From positions 124,001 to 188,000 of the forward strand of contig JAMXBD010001589.1 of the NCBI GenBank assembly GCA_024138025.1: a DNA stretch of 64,000 nucleotides, written 5' to 3'. The position numbers and the translations under genes are program-made. This DNA is from Combretum micranthum. Lineage: Eukaryota; Streptophyta; Magnoliopsida; Myrtales; Combretaceae. Numbering within the stretch: the first letter of the stretch is position 1; each line of letters begins with the position of its first letter. Under the pieces are notes generated by a model. It worked only from the letters and a program-made list of their open reading frames with translations. It was not told where the DNA came from and did not search any database. Positions 1-12,028 of this stretch are shown in pieces.

Positions 1-448
1 ACGGTTCTCGAAAAGTGTGTCCGGAATAATAAAAAATATTCCGAATACACCGTTAGACTCATAAAAATATATGTTTTCCAAAAATATCAGTTTCGTAATT
101 TTTTGGTAAGTAAATATAACAAATATAGCTATTATACGTGTATGTACTTTATTAGTCATATCTACTTTACATTACACTATTCATTACTATTCTACACTAT
201 TCTTTTATCTCTACTTTTTCTTACACCTATTCTTACACTCTACATAACCTATAAACTTAACTTTTTACCTTTCCCATAACTTTATTTCACATCTACTTTA
301 CACATTACATCTTTCACTTTACAAAAAGTCAAAAAAAATAAATCACCCCCCCCTCTCCTTACAATGGCCGGTGCTCCCCCCCTCACATGCCCTCAATTTT
401 GTTTCAATTTTACTTTATTTTAATCACATAAAAATCACTCCTCAATTT

Positions 449-460
449 CCTATAAATACC
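449..460 (+). promoter_or_regulatory. LTR promoter TATA box (copy E)
   Basis: The motif CCTATAAATACC is followed by a pyrimidine-rich leader. The same motif in the same context occurs in the other LTR copies (14,634; minus strand 6,598, 18,809 and 23,207), so it is the likely core promoter of this LTR family. The transcription start is inferred about 30 bases downstream. Confidence 0.65.
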
Positions 461-2705
461 CCCTTCATCTTTCACTTCTTTCACACATTCACTACCACAA
501 ATTCTTACAAAAACTCTCCCAAAATCTCCTCTCAAAACTCTCTCAAAATATTATCCCAAAACTCTCCCAAAATAATTCCACAACAACTTCCACCAACAAC
601 AAAAATCCATAACCACATAACCATACCAAAGTCTCCTTTAGGTAACCACTTCATATTTCTTTTTCTTCTTCATGTTATGTAACTTTACATGACCATTGTG
701 TGAGTTTCCAAAGACTACAAGTTATGGAAGCTACATTATATTCATGTATTGTTCTTGTTCATACCAATCCATTTATGTTTATGTTGTTTTATTATTGTTA
801 ATATATTATTATCTATATATATATACATATTCTTTAGAGTATATAAGCTCACTTGCAATTTATTTATTTTATGCAAAGCAATTTATTTATTTATTCCATT
901 GCAATTTATTTATTTATTCCTTATTGAATTAAGACTAGCCTTTAGTCTTAGACTTGTCCTCATCAAGTCAAAATAAGTTTTTCTTTCTTTCATTTTATTT
1001 TATTTTGGGACTAGTTTATTTCTTATTCCCGGGAGCCTTGAAAAAGCTAAGACTCCAATACTTGACTTTATTATTTATGTTTTATATTATCTTGCTTACT
1101 ATTATTTTCATAATCATGTTCATTTAAATTGTTGTCCAAAAATTTTAATTTCTAAAGATAATTAAACAAAAGAAGAATTTTGTCACTTAGAAATAAGTTT
1201 ATGTAAAGTATAAAATCTATAAACTCAATCCTTTTCAAGTTACAAAAAGAACTCACTATAATTTTAGAAACTACTTTTACTTTAAAAAGCTACATAAACC
1301 TTTATTCCACTTTGTTTTTCAAAGGAAAATATTTGTTGATACAAAAATGGTTCTTTTTATAAAAAAGAAAAGCAAAATGAATGGCTAAGGAATTTTCAAG
1401 TAAAGACCTCTACAAACAAATAGGCAAAGAAAATCTATGATTGAAAACAAAAATAAAGTTATTTCTTTTCAAGTTACAAGAAGAAACCACTAAAATTTTA
1501 GAAAAAGGTTTCTTAAGTCACATATTGATCCACTTTGTTTTTATCAAGAAAATAAATTTTTATGCATAAATGATTTTTATGAAAAACATAAGACACGAGG
1601 AAGGAATGAAAAATTTTCAAATAAAGATTTTTGTAAACAAATAAACAAAGGAATATGTGCAAGAAAACTAAATAGGAAGAATAGTGCATTTTAAAATAGT
1701 ATGAGTGTAGAGAACGTAGAAAATGGAAAATTTTATTACTTAGGAAAAATAATAAAACCAACATAAAGAATTTAAAAAAAAAAACAAAGAGGAAACAAAG
1801 TATTCATTTCACAAAATTTACAAAAACAATTCTTGAAAACCATGTTTTTCTATAAACTTCAAACCGACACTGTTTCACTCGAGAAAAATAATTGGACAAC
1901 AAGACACTTGAGCATGCTTAAATATGAGTTATATAGTTATAAAAAGAGAAATTTTCAACTATATAGGTAACTAAGTATTTATCAAATAAATTTTGATTTC
2001 TTGAACCAAAGTTGTTTTTACTTAGAAAATCCGTGTTAAATTTTGTCGCCACTTTTTCGGAGCCTATATGGCCTTGTTTGTTAAATATAATTTGTAAATG
2101 GGTAGATCTTTTCGAGTAGTTAGAAATCGGTATATTATATGCGCGATTCCGAGTTAAAATGACTAAGTTATGGCCATTTTAAGTTGGAACATTCCTTTAT
2201 ACGAACTTTAACGTTCTTTTGACATTGTTTTGTCAAATTTCAAGAAAATCATCAATGAATACTCATTGTGGGTATTTTCTTTGGCTAGGTGACCCGAGGA
2301 AAGATTCCTTTACCCTGATGATTATTACGATTAAGTAGAGTGTGTGAACGACTCATCCGCTTAGAGGAATAGTCGACATGGCATCGTGAGTTTATTTCCA
2401 TTAAATGCTATACTTGTTGTGCTTGTAAATTAGTTGCATTAGAGATAGAAAAAGATAAATCGATATGTATGTAAAAATAATTCTTTGAAAGGATTCTAAG
2501 AATATCGGAGCCGGAATTGTCTTAAATGTTTGTTTTAATATAGCATTTGATTTGTGTAAAATTCTTTGATCACCTTAAATTCCAAAAATAATTATGCTAT
2601 GACTTTATAAGTAAATGAATTCATGCAAACCACGAAGTGAGTCACATTTCATTTTGGGTTATTATCCTTGGGTGAGAAGAATAGTAAGCTCATGTCGAAA
2701 GTAAC

Positions 2706-2813
2706 ACTTGGCGGATGATCCGAAAGCGATTGCTTGGCGGCTTAAGGGAAATGCTTAGCGGAAGATCCGAAAGCAAGGTCAATCAAGTAAGATTCGGAAT
2801 GCTTGGCGATGAG
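2706..2813. repeat. Short degenerate repeats inside LTR copy E
   Basis: The words CTTGGCGGATGATCCGAAAGC, CTTGGCGGCTTAAGG, CTTAGCGGAAGATCCGAAAGC and CTTGGCGATGAG recur at roughly 20-50 base spacing. The equivalent place in LTR copy F (16,895-17,032) has an unrelated repeat with unit GTGGCTAGTAGGAGCC. Confidence 0.6.
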
Positions 2814-3436
2814 TGCTCGCGAGCATGAAAACTTTTTAATTAAAACTACTTGAATTGAGGTTATGTATCACCAAACCCTAAATGGAGGGCGTAAATCCAT
2901 TCAACATATAGTTCCCGGAAAACTATATGCTGGCTTGCCTACGTGTTTGTTGCATTTCATTTGTTTGATTAATCAACTTGCTTGAATCTTGTTACAAGAA
3001 GTTATTTATGGAAATAGTTCTCACTAAGCCTATTAGCTTATACCCCAATAGATATCTTTTGCAGTTCTCTTACCTATGGTTAAGGCCACGTGGACCCTGC
3101 GGACAGGTAATCTCTTTTGGATAATAGAAATTCAGATAAAGTGTAGCATTAGTATTAATGTACAAATATCCATGTAATAGATTAGTGATCAAGGGAAATG
3201 TCCCTAAGTTTGTAAAACCATTTATATGAATAAACGATTATTATGATTCATCTTCTCTTAAATGTGTTATTCATATCTTCTTAAACTTCATAATTCCATA
3301 CATGGTCTTCTAAAGTTGTGAAAGTACGCCTTACACTTAATATAAAGCTTTTGAGAATGGCTAAGGTTGTCATACTTAAGCTTTAATATTGAGTGTAGCG
3401 GACTGTCACGTTTAGGGTACCCTTTGGGGCGTGACA

Positions 3437-6400
3437 GCAGGTTCATCAAGTCTATATAAAATACACTTTTTTAGAAATCTCTAAAATACTAACATAGTAC
3501 ATATTACATATAAGGAAATTACAAAATAACTTCATCGTATATTCCCATTGCTTTTCATAAGAGTTTAAAATCCCTCAATGATTTCTATAATGTCCTGATC
3601 TTCGAATAAAGCCATGGGTATACCTGTTTCAATAAAAATCTATGGGGGTCTAAGCTTACAACTAGCTTAGTGAGATATTCCCTTTCATTTGCACCGTGAT
3701 ATCAAACAAGTTTATTTAATTTTCTTATACATATACTATGCATCAAATCACATGATTACATAAATATATATAATTATTCGAAAACTATATATAGATCGGA
3801 TTTACCCCTCCGTATCGAAAGTTAGAGAATGTTGATGAAGATCTTTGACCTCTACTGCTAGTCAATAGGCCCCCGCCCATAGCGTTCGGTTGGCTCGACT
3901 CTGAACCTTGAGTCACATTCATCGAGCAACGTGGACTCTCTAGGAAGGAATAGGGCCCATGTCCCAGCACGATAATAATCCATCCAACTCTATGCGTAGG
4001 AGTTGTAGCCTTCTGAAATAAAAGTGACTCGATTGATGCTATGCATGAGCATTTTATTTTTCTTAGGCTAAACCTTATTAAGGTTTATTAGGGGCGATCA
4101 AAGAATTTAACAAACAATAAGCAAGCATACATGTAGGTAGACAAAATACTTAACAAGCAATTCAAAGTTGCGATATTCTTAATTCTTATTTCATCATATA
4201 GGCATAGAATCACATATATAAATATCTCTGAATTCTCCACACATGTCCGTTTTTATTTTTCCTTAGTATTCAAATGCCACTATTCTACAAGTATAAGCAA
4301 GTAACAAAATTAAAAGAAATAACTCACTCGTCTATTTTGCAATCTTTTAGCCGTAGTAATCCTCAGGAAATGAAATCTCGTATTCCACATCACCTAGACA
4401 AAAGAAATACTCAAGATGAGTATTTCGTAAGATTTCTACTTAAGCTTTCTAATTCTATTTTACTATGTTCATCAAAAATCATGTAGAATGAAATTCTAAT
4501 TTAAAATGACCATAACTTGCTCATTTTAACCTAGAATTTCACATATAATGTACCGTTTTCTACCTACTTGAAAGGATCTATTTATTTATAAGGTTATCAT
4601 TATCATAAAAAGCCATGTAGGTTTGGAAATAGTGAGGTACATAATCATTACAAATTTTCAATCGCTCAAAACGCAATTTTTTTTCAAACTTTTTCCCTTA
4701 TCCAAAAATCCCTTGGCAAAAATATAGGAATTTATATGAATGGAAAATCCTTTGAATAAACATATAGACTCATATTGTATGCAAAATTCCAATGCTATTG
4801 TCTCAACGATTATATTTCGTAAGACAATGTCTTATGGTGCTAAAACTTGAACTTTAACAGTTTCCTTTCAAGTATTTTGAATAACCATTATAAATTCTTG
4901 GATTATTATTATAAATGAGTATATTCTTATTTTTTTTTTCCAATTCCTTTTCTAAAATAAATGAATTTTCTCTTAACTTTGGTCTTCTGCAAATTTTATT
5001 TCTAATGATAAAAATGAAATTTTCAAGATTTTTATTAAGTTGTTGATAACCTATAATAATTTGAGTTGTGGATATTTCTTTAAAAATGGCTTTGATAAAC
5101 AAGTTTTTTCTCCTTATATTTTCATTTTCTAATTTCTTTAAAAAAAATTCATTTCTAAAACTTGGTCTTTTAACTCTTTAACCAATTTTACTTGAAAAGA
5201 AATCATGTTTCAATATTTTCTAAGTCTTTGATGATATCTATTGTTTTTTGTAGCTTATCATGTTTAGATTCTTTTTATTTCTTTGAAAATGGTTTATCGT
5301 TTAGAAACTGGCAACCTTTATTTTCCTAAATGAGTTCATAATTTAGTGAGTTGATTTTTAGCTTAACTTATAAAACTTAGCCTGTTATTACTTTTTATTA
5401 TGGAGTTGGTAAAATCCTATAAGTAAGCTTTTTGAGAAAAATTTGCTTACCAACAAATTATTAATAATATATTTTAATAATCTTTGTGTGACTTATCATA
5501 ATAAAAGAAAATGTTATCATTTTCATTGTTATTTAAGAAAAGTCTTGGTGGGTTTGAAAAGAAGTTGTAGAAATAACTTTTCCTATGTGGATGATAACAA
5601 AATCTTGATTTAGTAGTAAGGATATGTATACATTAAGAGAGGTTGTTTTCATTTTTCCTTTTTTCCTTCGTAAAATTATCCTTGTTGACACTTAGGAAAA
5701 CTTTCATGAAAGTTTGAGAAGAGTTGTAAAAATACATTTTCTAAGTTGTTGTTGACAAGTTTCTTTGTTTAATGACAAGTTTTACAATAAAAGAGTTTAG
5801 TTTCATGTTTTTTACTAAAGAAAATTTCACTTTAAATTTTGTTGAGACAATAACATTATGATGATATGTATATGAGCATGTAGTATGAAAATGATGAAAA
5901 TATAGGAAAGGTATAAGAAGCAAATTATAAGCAAGATAATGATATCAAGTATTGGAACTTAGCTTCATCAAGGTAACCCGATCAAGTATTGGGAGTATTA
6001 GCTTTATCAAAGCAACCGGGACAAAGAATAGACTAGTCCCAAAAAGAAAAAGAAAAATAAAAAGAAAGAAAAGAAAAGGCAATAATAAAAGCAAAAAGAA
6101 TAAAAGCAAGTTAGTAAGAATTAGTGAGCATTTAGGCTCTAAATATATATATATATATATATATAGGGTTAAGTCGGAGCATAATAAATATAGCAAAACA
6201 TAAGGTCATAATAACAAGATAATAAAATCGGAATTTCTTGGCATATGTAAAAACAAAACATGAACATGTTGTTGCTTCTACAACTCATATGCGTTTTAAG
6301 AAACAACACCATAGTCATGCTAAGTTATGTGACATGGGTAAATAGATGGTTGAAAGCTTTACCTAATAGTGTTTTTATGAAGGATGAAGATGGTAGATGT

Positions 6401-7745
6401 AGATTATGTGGGTAATGATATGTGGTAAATGGTTGATGTGTAGAGGAGGATTTTATAGAAAGATTTTGGAAGAATTTAGTTGAAGAGAGTTTTGGTAGAG
6501 AGGAATTGTGGAGAGAGGGTTTGTGGAGAAATTTTGAGAGAGTTTTGTTATGTGAAATGAAGGTGTGAAAGAAGTGGAGGGAAATGGGGTATTTATAGTT
6601 GAAGATGGAGGGAACTTGTGTGTAATAAAATAAATTGAAAAGAAAAAAATGAGAAGAAAGTACAAGGGGGGAGGAGGGGTGGGGGGTGGGCTTTGTAAGA
6701 GAGGGAGAGAGAGAGAGAGATTAAATTTGTAGTTTTTGTAAGAAAATAATTAATATGTAAGATATGATTTGATATAAAATGTATTGGAAAGGTAAAAAGT
6801 AAGAAAATAGGTGTATAGGTAGTAAAGAAAAGTAGAAATAGGTGAACAGTAATGAATAGTAAGATAGGACAATGAATAGTAGACTAGATAAATAAAATAC
6901 CAATAGTAATAAAAATATGCGTAAACTAGCTATATAAGATATTTTTAGATTCCGAAAAATTCTAAAACTAATATTTTTGGAATCCTTATATTATTATGAA
7001 TCTTACGGTGTTATCATAATACTTTTATTATCCAGTGTACCAGGGCATGGTTTTTGAAAATTGATCCTGTTTGGATCCGAAAAATACCAAAAATTTGCGA
7101 ATATAATATTCTTAAGCTTTCCTATATTATTACGAATTATTATCAACAATTAGTTCAATTCTATTATTTAGAGTTTAAGAGCACGGGATTGTTGGATCTA
7201 AATACTAGGGTTTGTTGTAGACTTTATTGACTTTTAGGGTTTCGGTTTGACTTTCGGCTTGTTGATTTATTCGTGAGATCATAGAATTTTGGGGTTTTTG
7301 ACTGTTTTATACTTTTAGTTCACATTTATGTTTTATTCTATTTTATTTGTGATCTATTTAATATTTTTCAGTTCTCAGGATTGTTTAACCAAGTCTAGGT
7401 TATAGGTTGACTTGTTTGACTTTTGGTGGTAAAAAAATTTTTTATTCTAAAATTCACCAAAGGATTTAAGGTTTAGTTTTTTTTATCAAGCGTTATTTGG
7501 ATATATCGTCTCAAATTGCGTGTTAGGATCAAATAGATGATTTAGTTGGCGTATGGATGTTAATCAAACGATCGTTCGATTCTCTATTTTGTTTTGATGG
7601 TTTTTTTTCTTAAGGTTAAGAATTTTCATATTTGACCTTATTTAGAGTTTAGTTTTAACTTGGGTCGGTTTTCCAGGGTCTTGGCTTTGGCGTTTAACTT
7701 ATTGGATTATTTTATAAGAATTTGTGAAAATTTCAAGGGTTTATA
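3437..7745 (-). repeat. 3' LTR (A) of the minus-strand gag-only retrotransposon
   Basis: On the minus strand this LTR starts at 7,745 (TATAAACCC, a decayed form of TGTAAACCCC) directly after a polypurine tract, and runs leftwards. It is collinear with the minus-strand LTRs at 11,759-19,950 and 19,951-24,310. The last 385 or so bases of the LTR are missing at 3,437, where plus-strand LTR copy E abuts. Copies E and A therefore form adjacent inverted arms of more than 3 kb. The body contains a minus-strand TATA box, a G-rich/GA tract near 6.67-6.72 kb and an (AT)n run near 6.15 kb. No gene is seen in it. Confidence 0.85.
6586..6598 (-). promoter_or_regulatory. LTR promoter TATA box (copy A)
   Basis: On the minus strand the sequence reads CTATAAATACCCC, the same core-promoter word and context as in the other copies of this LTR family. 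Confidence 0.6.
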
Positions 7746-7765
7746 ATCTATCCCCTTAAAGAAAG
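7746..7765 (-). other. Polypurine tract next to 3' LTR A
   Basis: On the minus strand CTTTCTTTAAGGGGATAGAT sits immediately before the LTR start. A purine-rich TTTAAGGGG word preceded by a conserved AGTTTTGAGGACAAAAC stretch is the usual plus-strand primer context of plant Ty3/gypsy elements. Together with the primer site at 11,739-11,750 it fixes the internal region of this element as about 4.0 kb. Confidence 0.8.
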
Positions 7766-8880
7766 TTTTGTCCTCAAAACTTGTTTTGTAAAACTTTGTG
7801 GGAAAGCTTATGTCATATTTCATTAGCATTCTCAACATATGGAATTCAACGTACTTTATTTTGTTAAGCTTCTTTGAGACGATATTATGATTACATTATG
7901 TTGTTTCTTTGTCCCCATTTATTTGATACCTTTCTTTATTTTCACTTCCACTAAAAAGGTTTTGGAAGTTTATCGTTGTTTTAGTATATCTTCTTTTGTA
8001 ATTATTATTTTTCGTTTATTCTTAGTCGGTGGTGTTGAGAATTTTCAGCATTTCATTAATTGTGTCTGACATTCTTATGCAATATAGCATATGTATAAAA
8101 AAAATCAATAAGATTTAGTTTAGCGATTTTCAACCTTCACTTTACTTGACTCTTTTGAAGAGTCTCAGACTCCACTAAGATGATAGATGACTAATGACTG
8201 ACACTTGACACTTGACTCGACTCTGGAACGGTGATGACACATCACGACATGACACTAGCATACCCACACAATAAAAAAAGGTTGTGAATTCGCTTTTCCA
8301 TTCTTATGTGAGTATATATATGACATGCACATATTAGATACGCAATGTCCATTCTCCTTCCATTCTTAAGAATATTTAGGTTTATTATTTACGTGACCAT
8401 CTTGATAAGGTTTGAGATCAAGATGTTTCATTAATTTCGGGAAAATTTTGGGAATTGTATGTTGAGTTTTATCAATCACTGGTCTAGCTTTTAGGTGATA
8501 ACTATAAGTATTTAAGCTTTTAATGCACTTTGTTTTGTGTGTTTTCAGGGTAGATGCATTTGATTTGATTTCTACTTTTGATATATGCTAAATTTTTCCG
8601 ATCTTATATCTATCCATTCCATATTAGGTGATGATGATTATTTATTCTACTATCATTACTAATCAAACTGTTTTTTAGTCCTAATGGTGTAAAAAGACAT
8701 TCTAACATCTAAGGGTATGATGCTAACTTGATACTTTCACGTTCATGACTATCGTTCTCTTCCAGAGTAGCGAATTCTATCTCCTTGTGGCTGGCTTCCT
8801 CGTAAACTTGTTGTCCTTATAGGTTGTACACACATATTCCTTATGGGGTATTACCGAGTATCTCCCATTCCCTATTTATT
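7766..8880. other. Non-coding part of the gag-only element
   Basis: This is the 3' third of the internal region, between the gag remnant and the polypurine tract. I find no protease, RT, RNase H or integrase motif in any frame. In an autonomous element, pol should lie here. Confidence 0.6.
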
Positions 8881-10010
8881 TCCATTCTTAACGTTATCCG
8901 TACCTTTCTTTTTAAGGTACTACTTGGCAATATGTCCTGGTTTCTTACAGATGAGGCAGATAGTAGTGGCTTTCTTTGGACAATTTTGGACTTTGTGGTT
9001 TAGACTTCACAGTAGTAACACTTGTGTTGTAACTTGGGACATTGTCTTGGATGATGTCCCCCTTTACATTTCCAACATCGGATATCTTGTATCTTTTTAT
9101 CCTTCTTTCTACTCAGGTTACCCGAAGGTTCAAATTCTTTGAGTTTGAGGTTTAAGCTAGGTCCACTTATAGGTCTCCCTTAATTATCATGACATTCCTT
9201 TTCGTCATTCTCCTTTTCTTAGCACTTTGACAATTCGTGTTCTTTCTACTAATTCTCGAAAACCTCTTATTTCAAACTCTTCCAACTTCATACGAAGGTC
9301 TTCATCCAATCTTCCTAAGAATACTTGCCTCTTCAGTTCCTCACTATTCTTATATGATTCAGGGGCATATTATAGCAGCCTGCTAAACTCTGTTTCATAT
9401 TGCTCGAGACTACGACCTCCTTGAGAGACACGTAAGAAATCCGCACTATATTGGAACCTTAAGCTTCCAGGGAAAAAGTTCTCTAAGAATTCATGCCTAA
9501 ATATCTCCCATGTGATTGGCAGTGGTAGCTCCCTACTTCTGGATTCCCACCATATTCTTGCATTGAATCTAAGCATATAAGCACCAAAAGCAAGCTTAAG
9601 GTGTTGTGGTACTTCAAAAGCACTTAAGGATTACTCTATTTGTGCTAACCAATCCTCGATTTCATCCGGCTTTCCAAAAGCTCCATCAAAATATCGATTG
9701 CACCTTATGAAATTAGGCAACATACTTCGATAAAGTCTTGGTGATAGCGGCTCAACCGATGCCATTTCAGTAGGAGGTGTTGGTACTTCTAGTGCCGCTT
9801 CTTGCACATGTATGGTTGGTATAAGTGCCGATATAGCCTAAGCTTGTTACACTAAATCTCTTATGAGGTCAACAAGACGTTCAATATTAACTGGGTCTTT
9901 TCTTGATTGATTTGGTTATTGAGGTCCTTCTGGTTCTCAAGTTCTATAGGGGGTATTTCTGGTTCGCATTGTGTACGAGTATGTCTCCTATTTGCTCTAC
10001 AGGTTTTATT
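8880..10010 (-). pseudogene. Broken Ty3/gypsy gag (capsid plus three zinc knuckles)
   Basis: Gag would form the virus-like particle and bind the element's RNA. Reading the minus strand from about 10,010, several frames give a capsid-type domain: a tryptophan-rich start (EDWLAQIE), then MLRFNARIWWES, PITWEIFRHEFLENFFP and a QYETEF segment at 9,576-9,370, as in retrotrans_gag domains. After a basic linker come zinc knuckles: CWKCKGGHHPRQC (CX2CX3HX4C), a second starting CYYC with its HKVQNC half one frame away, and a third, CLICKKPGHIAK, whose final Cys is lost beside a stop. Stops and frameshifts make it non-functional. The family assignment is firm; the lineage within Ty3/gypsy is not. Confidence 0.85.
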
Positions 10011-10439
10011 ATTTTTGTGTAAGATTCTCGAATTTTATTAAGTCTTAGGCGTTTCGGAAAAATAGAAGAAACATGCCAATAGCGATCAAGTATGGAAATG
10101 TGTAAATATATACATAAAAGAAATATTGAAAATTACTGAAATCGTAATAAAAAGGAAATTCATATCATTAAAGCAAATACATGAAAACAAGAGGAAGGCT
10201 TAAATCCTCCCTTTACAACAGTTCGAAGAAAGGATGCAAAACATGATTACAATTTCAAATTATTACTTAGACAAAGTTTACAACATCGTTAATCCTTTAA
10301 CAAAAGCGTTACTCCTAATAATACTTTCAAGGCTTTACGAAAGATCTAGCTTCTGTCCCTTCTTCGATTGCATTTCAGGGTGGGAACATCTTCTTGACAT
10401 GTTGAGCTTATTGATTCCTTGTCTTCATCATTAGGAGCT

Positions 10440-11095
10440 TCTTCCTATCCATGTGGCGGGATACTATTGTAGGATCTTTAGACTAAGTTCCATATTCTTT
10501 CTTGGATGGGTCATCTCCTTTATGGATCAGATGGACTCAACCCATAGACCTTGCACTTTAGATCCTCACATACATAGAGATTCCACACTTTGCACATATA
10601 GCACGTTACTATGATTTCTGGGTAATTTCTATTCTGGTGGATGAGGCATATGCATACATATCATTCCCTTTGTGTTGTTGGGTGATTGTTGGCACCATAT
10701 CTTTCCTTAGTGTAACTAGAAAGACAATACCATTCTTTCTAGGACAATCACAAATTTTGTGATCAGGGTTTCCACAAAAGTAGCACTTATTCTACAATCG
10801 TGGGTAACTTTTGGGGAAATGTCTTCCTTTACACTTCCAACATTTGACCCTAGGAATTATGGGATCTTTCTTCTTAAAAGGTTTGAGTTGTTTATGCCGC
10901 TTGGCCTTAAGTTTCAGATTATCCATGAAGGAAGGCGCTTGCGATATTGGTGTTGTTCCGAATGGGGATTTCATAATTGGAGCGGGTGCAAAAGTTGTGG
11001 GTACTTGTTACACGTATGCTCTTATCATCTCTTCTAGGCGTCTCATAGTAGTAAGGATTTCTTGAGTTTGATCTTGTGGTGGGGGCTTCTTGTTC
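10440..11095 (-). pseudogene. Second gag C-terminal (zinc-knuckle) module, upstream of the capsid module
   Basis: On the minus strand a basic linker leads to CWKCKGRHFPKSY (knuckle 1 with the last Cys changed to Tyr), a stop, then an intact CYFCGNPDHKICDC (CX2CX4HX4C), and further on a weaker Cys-rich stretch. These resemble the knuckles at 8.9-9.1 kb. Here they lie between the primer site and the capsid part, the reverse of normal gag order. A tandem duplication, or an insertion of a truncated copy, must be involved. About 400 bases between this module and the capsid part have no recognisable coding. Confidence 0.75.
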
Positions 11096-11738
11096 TTATC
11101 ATTCTTCAAGATGGATATCTGATCGTGGCATAGTTTCCTCGAGTAGCTTCTTAGAATCAAAAGAAACAGTCACATTAGATATTATTTTTAATTCAGGTTT
11201 TTATGCACATGTTATTTTCTTTAAAAGAAAAAGTAGCGTTACAGGCTTTTATTCGTTTGATTAAAGGGTTGGCATAGGCACTTAGTATTATTCACCTAGG
11301 GGTCTTATCTATATGAAGGGTATTATACCTATCTTGGTTCTAATTGGTCTCAGCTAGGAGTCGAGTAGGGTTACTATGCATCAAGTCTTATTAGAATCAC
11401 TAAGGTAGGCTTACTCTATTCATCTTATATCTTGATTCTTTGTCTCCTTCATGTTTTCTCCTCATCATTCTGTTATATTCCTTCTCCAAATCATTACTAC
11501 TTTCCTCAAATTCAAGTCAACATTCCAAGGTAAATATTTTCATTCATTGATCGTATCTTTCTAATATTCTCTAATTCTTGTAGAAGTATTTCCTACCTTT
11601 CTCTAATATTATCCAAGGTAGAGTTCTATTCTTAGAAATTAGGATTCGAATCTTATAGGTATCTACCTTTTTTTTTTAAGATCAAATTTATCACTCTAAT
11701 CTCCTAGTATCCTTTTTCTTCATTCCCAAAACCTTGTT

Positions 11739-11750
11739 GCTCTGATACCA
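11739..11750 (-). other. Primer-binding site, initiator-Met tRNA type
   Basis: The minus strand reads TGGTATCAGAGC, complementary to the 3' end of plant initiator methionine tRNA. It lies eight bases inside the LTR end at 11,759. This sets the orientation (minus) and makes the LTR on its right the 5' LTR. Confidence 0.9.
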
Positions 11751-11758
11751 ACTTAAAC

Positions 11759-12028
11759 TGTTACGCCCTGAGGGTACCCTAAACGTGACAATCTACAGTA
11801 AACAATATTAAAGCCTAAGAATGACTACCTTAGTTATGCAAAGGCTTCCATATCATGTACGAGGCGTACATCACAACGAAGGGAACATATCAGAGTAGTT
11901 GTCATACTCCGAGGGATACCCTAAAAGTGGCAGTTTGCAGTACTCAATACTAAAGCCTAAGAATGACTACCGGTCATGTAAAGACTTCCATATCATGTAC
12001 AAGGCATACATCACAACCAAGGGAACAT
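11759..12028. repeat. Tandem duplication of the LTR terminus
   Basis: Positions 11,759-11,899 and 11,900-12,028 are two diverged copies of the same terminal segment. Each starts TGT.A..C...GAGGG.TACCCTAAA and shares GCCTAAGAATGACTACC and a TTCCATATCATGTAC stretch. The other LTR copies show one such segment. Confidence 0.75.

Larger units (their letters stand above)
1..3436 (+). repeat. Long LTR copy (E) of a Ty3/gypsy-type family, left end outside window
   Basis: The sequence is collinear with the complete LTR at 13,942-17,621: position 1 here matches about 14,177 there, so roughly 235 bases of the LTR start lie left of the window. It ends with GGGTACCC...GGGGCGTGACA at 3,436, the family's 3' terminus. 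What follows (3,437 on) is not a primer-binding site but the body of an oppositely oriented LTR of the same family, so this copy is a solo LTR or the 3' LTR of an element to the left. It carries the family's TATA box, a C-rich tract near 347 and an internal short-repeat patch near 2.7 kb. The short ORFs inside are not conserved between copies and are not genes. Confidence 0.85.

Noticed and set aside
371..682. 103-codon ORF rich in Pro, Ser, Thr in the first LTR
   Set aside because: It lies just before and after the LTR TATA box and is not conserved in copies F, A, C or D; its composition comes from the pyrimidine-rich leader.
696..976. Overlapping Tyr/Phe/Leu-rich ORFs
   Set aside because: They are products of AT-rich LTR sequence (TATTTATTTA runs) and no copy keeps the frame.
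5945..6203. Lys-rich ORF (plus) and hydrophobic ORF (minus) at the same place
   Set aside because: An A/G-rich tract followed by (AT)n in LTR A gives open frames on both strands. The related copy at 22,561-22,782 has a different frame content.
8843..9142. 99-codon plus-strand ORF
   Set aside because: It is the antisense shadow of the zinc-knuckle part of the minus-strand gag.
10759..11264. Several plus-strand ORFs of 60-92 codons
   Set aside because: They are antisense to the gag C-terminal module (knuckles CWKCKGRHFPKSY and CYFCGNPDHKICDC).
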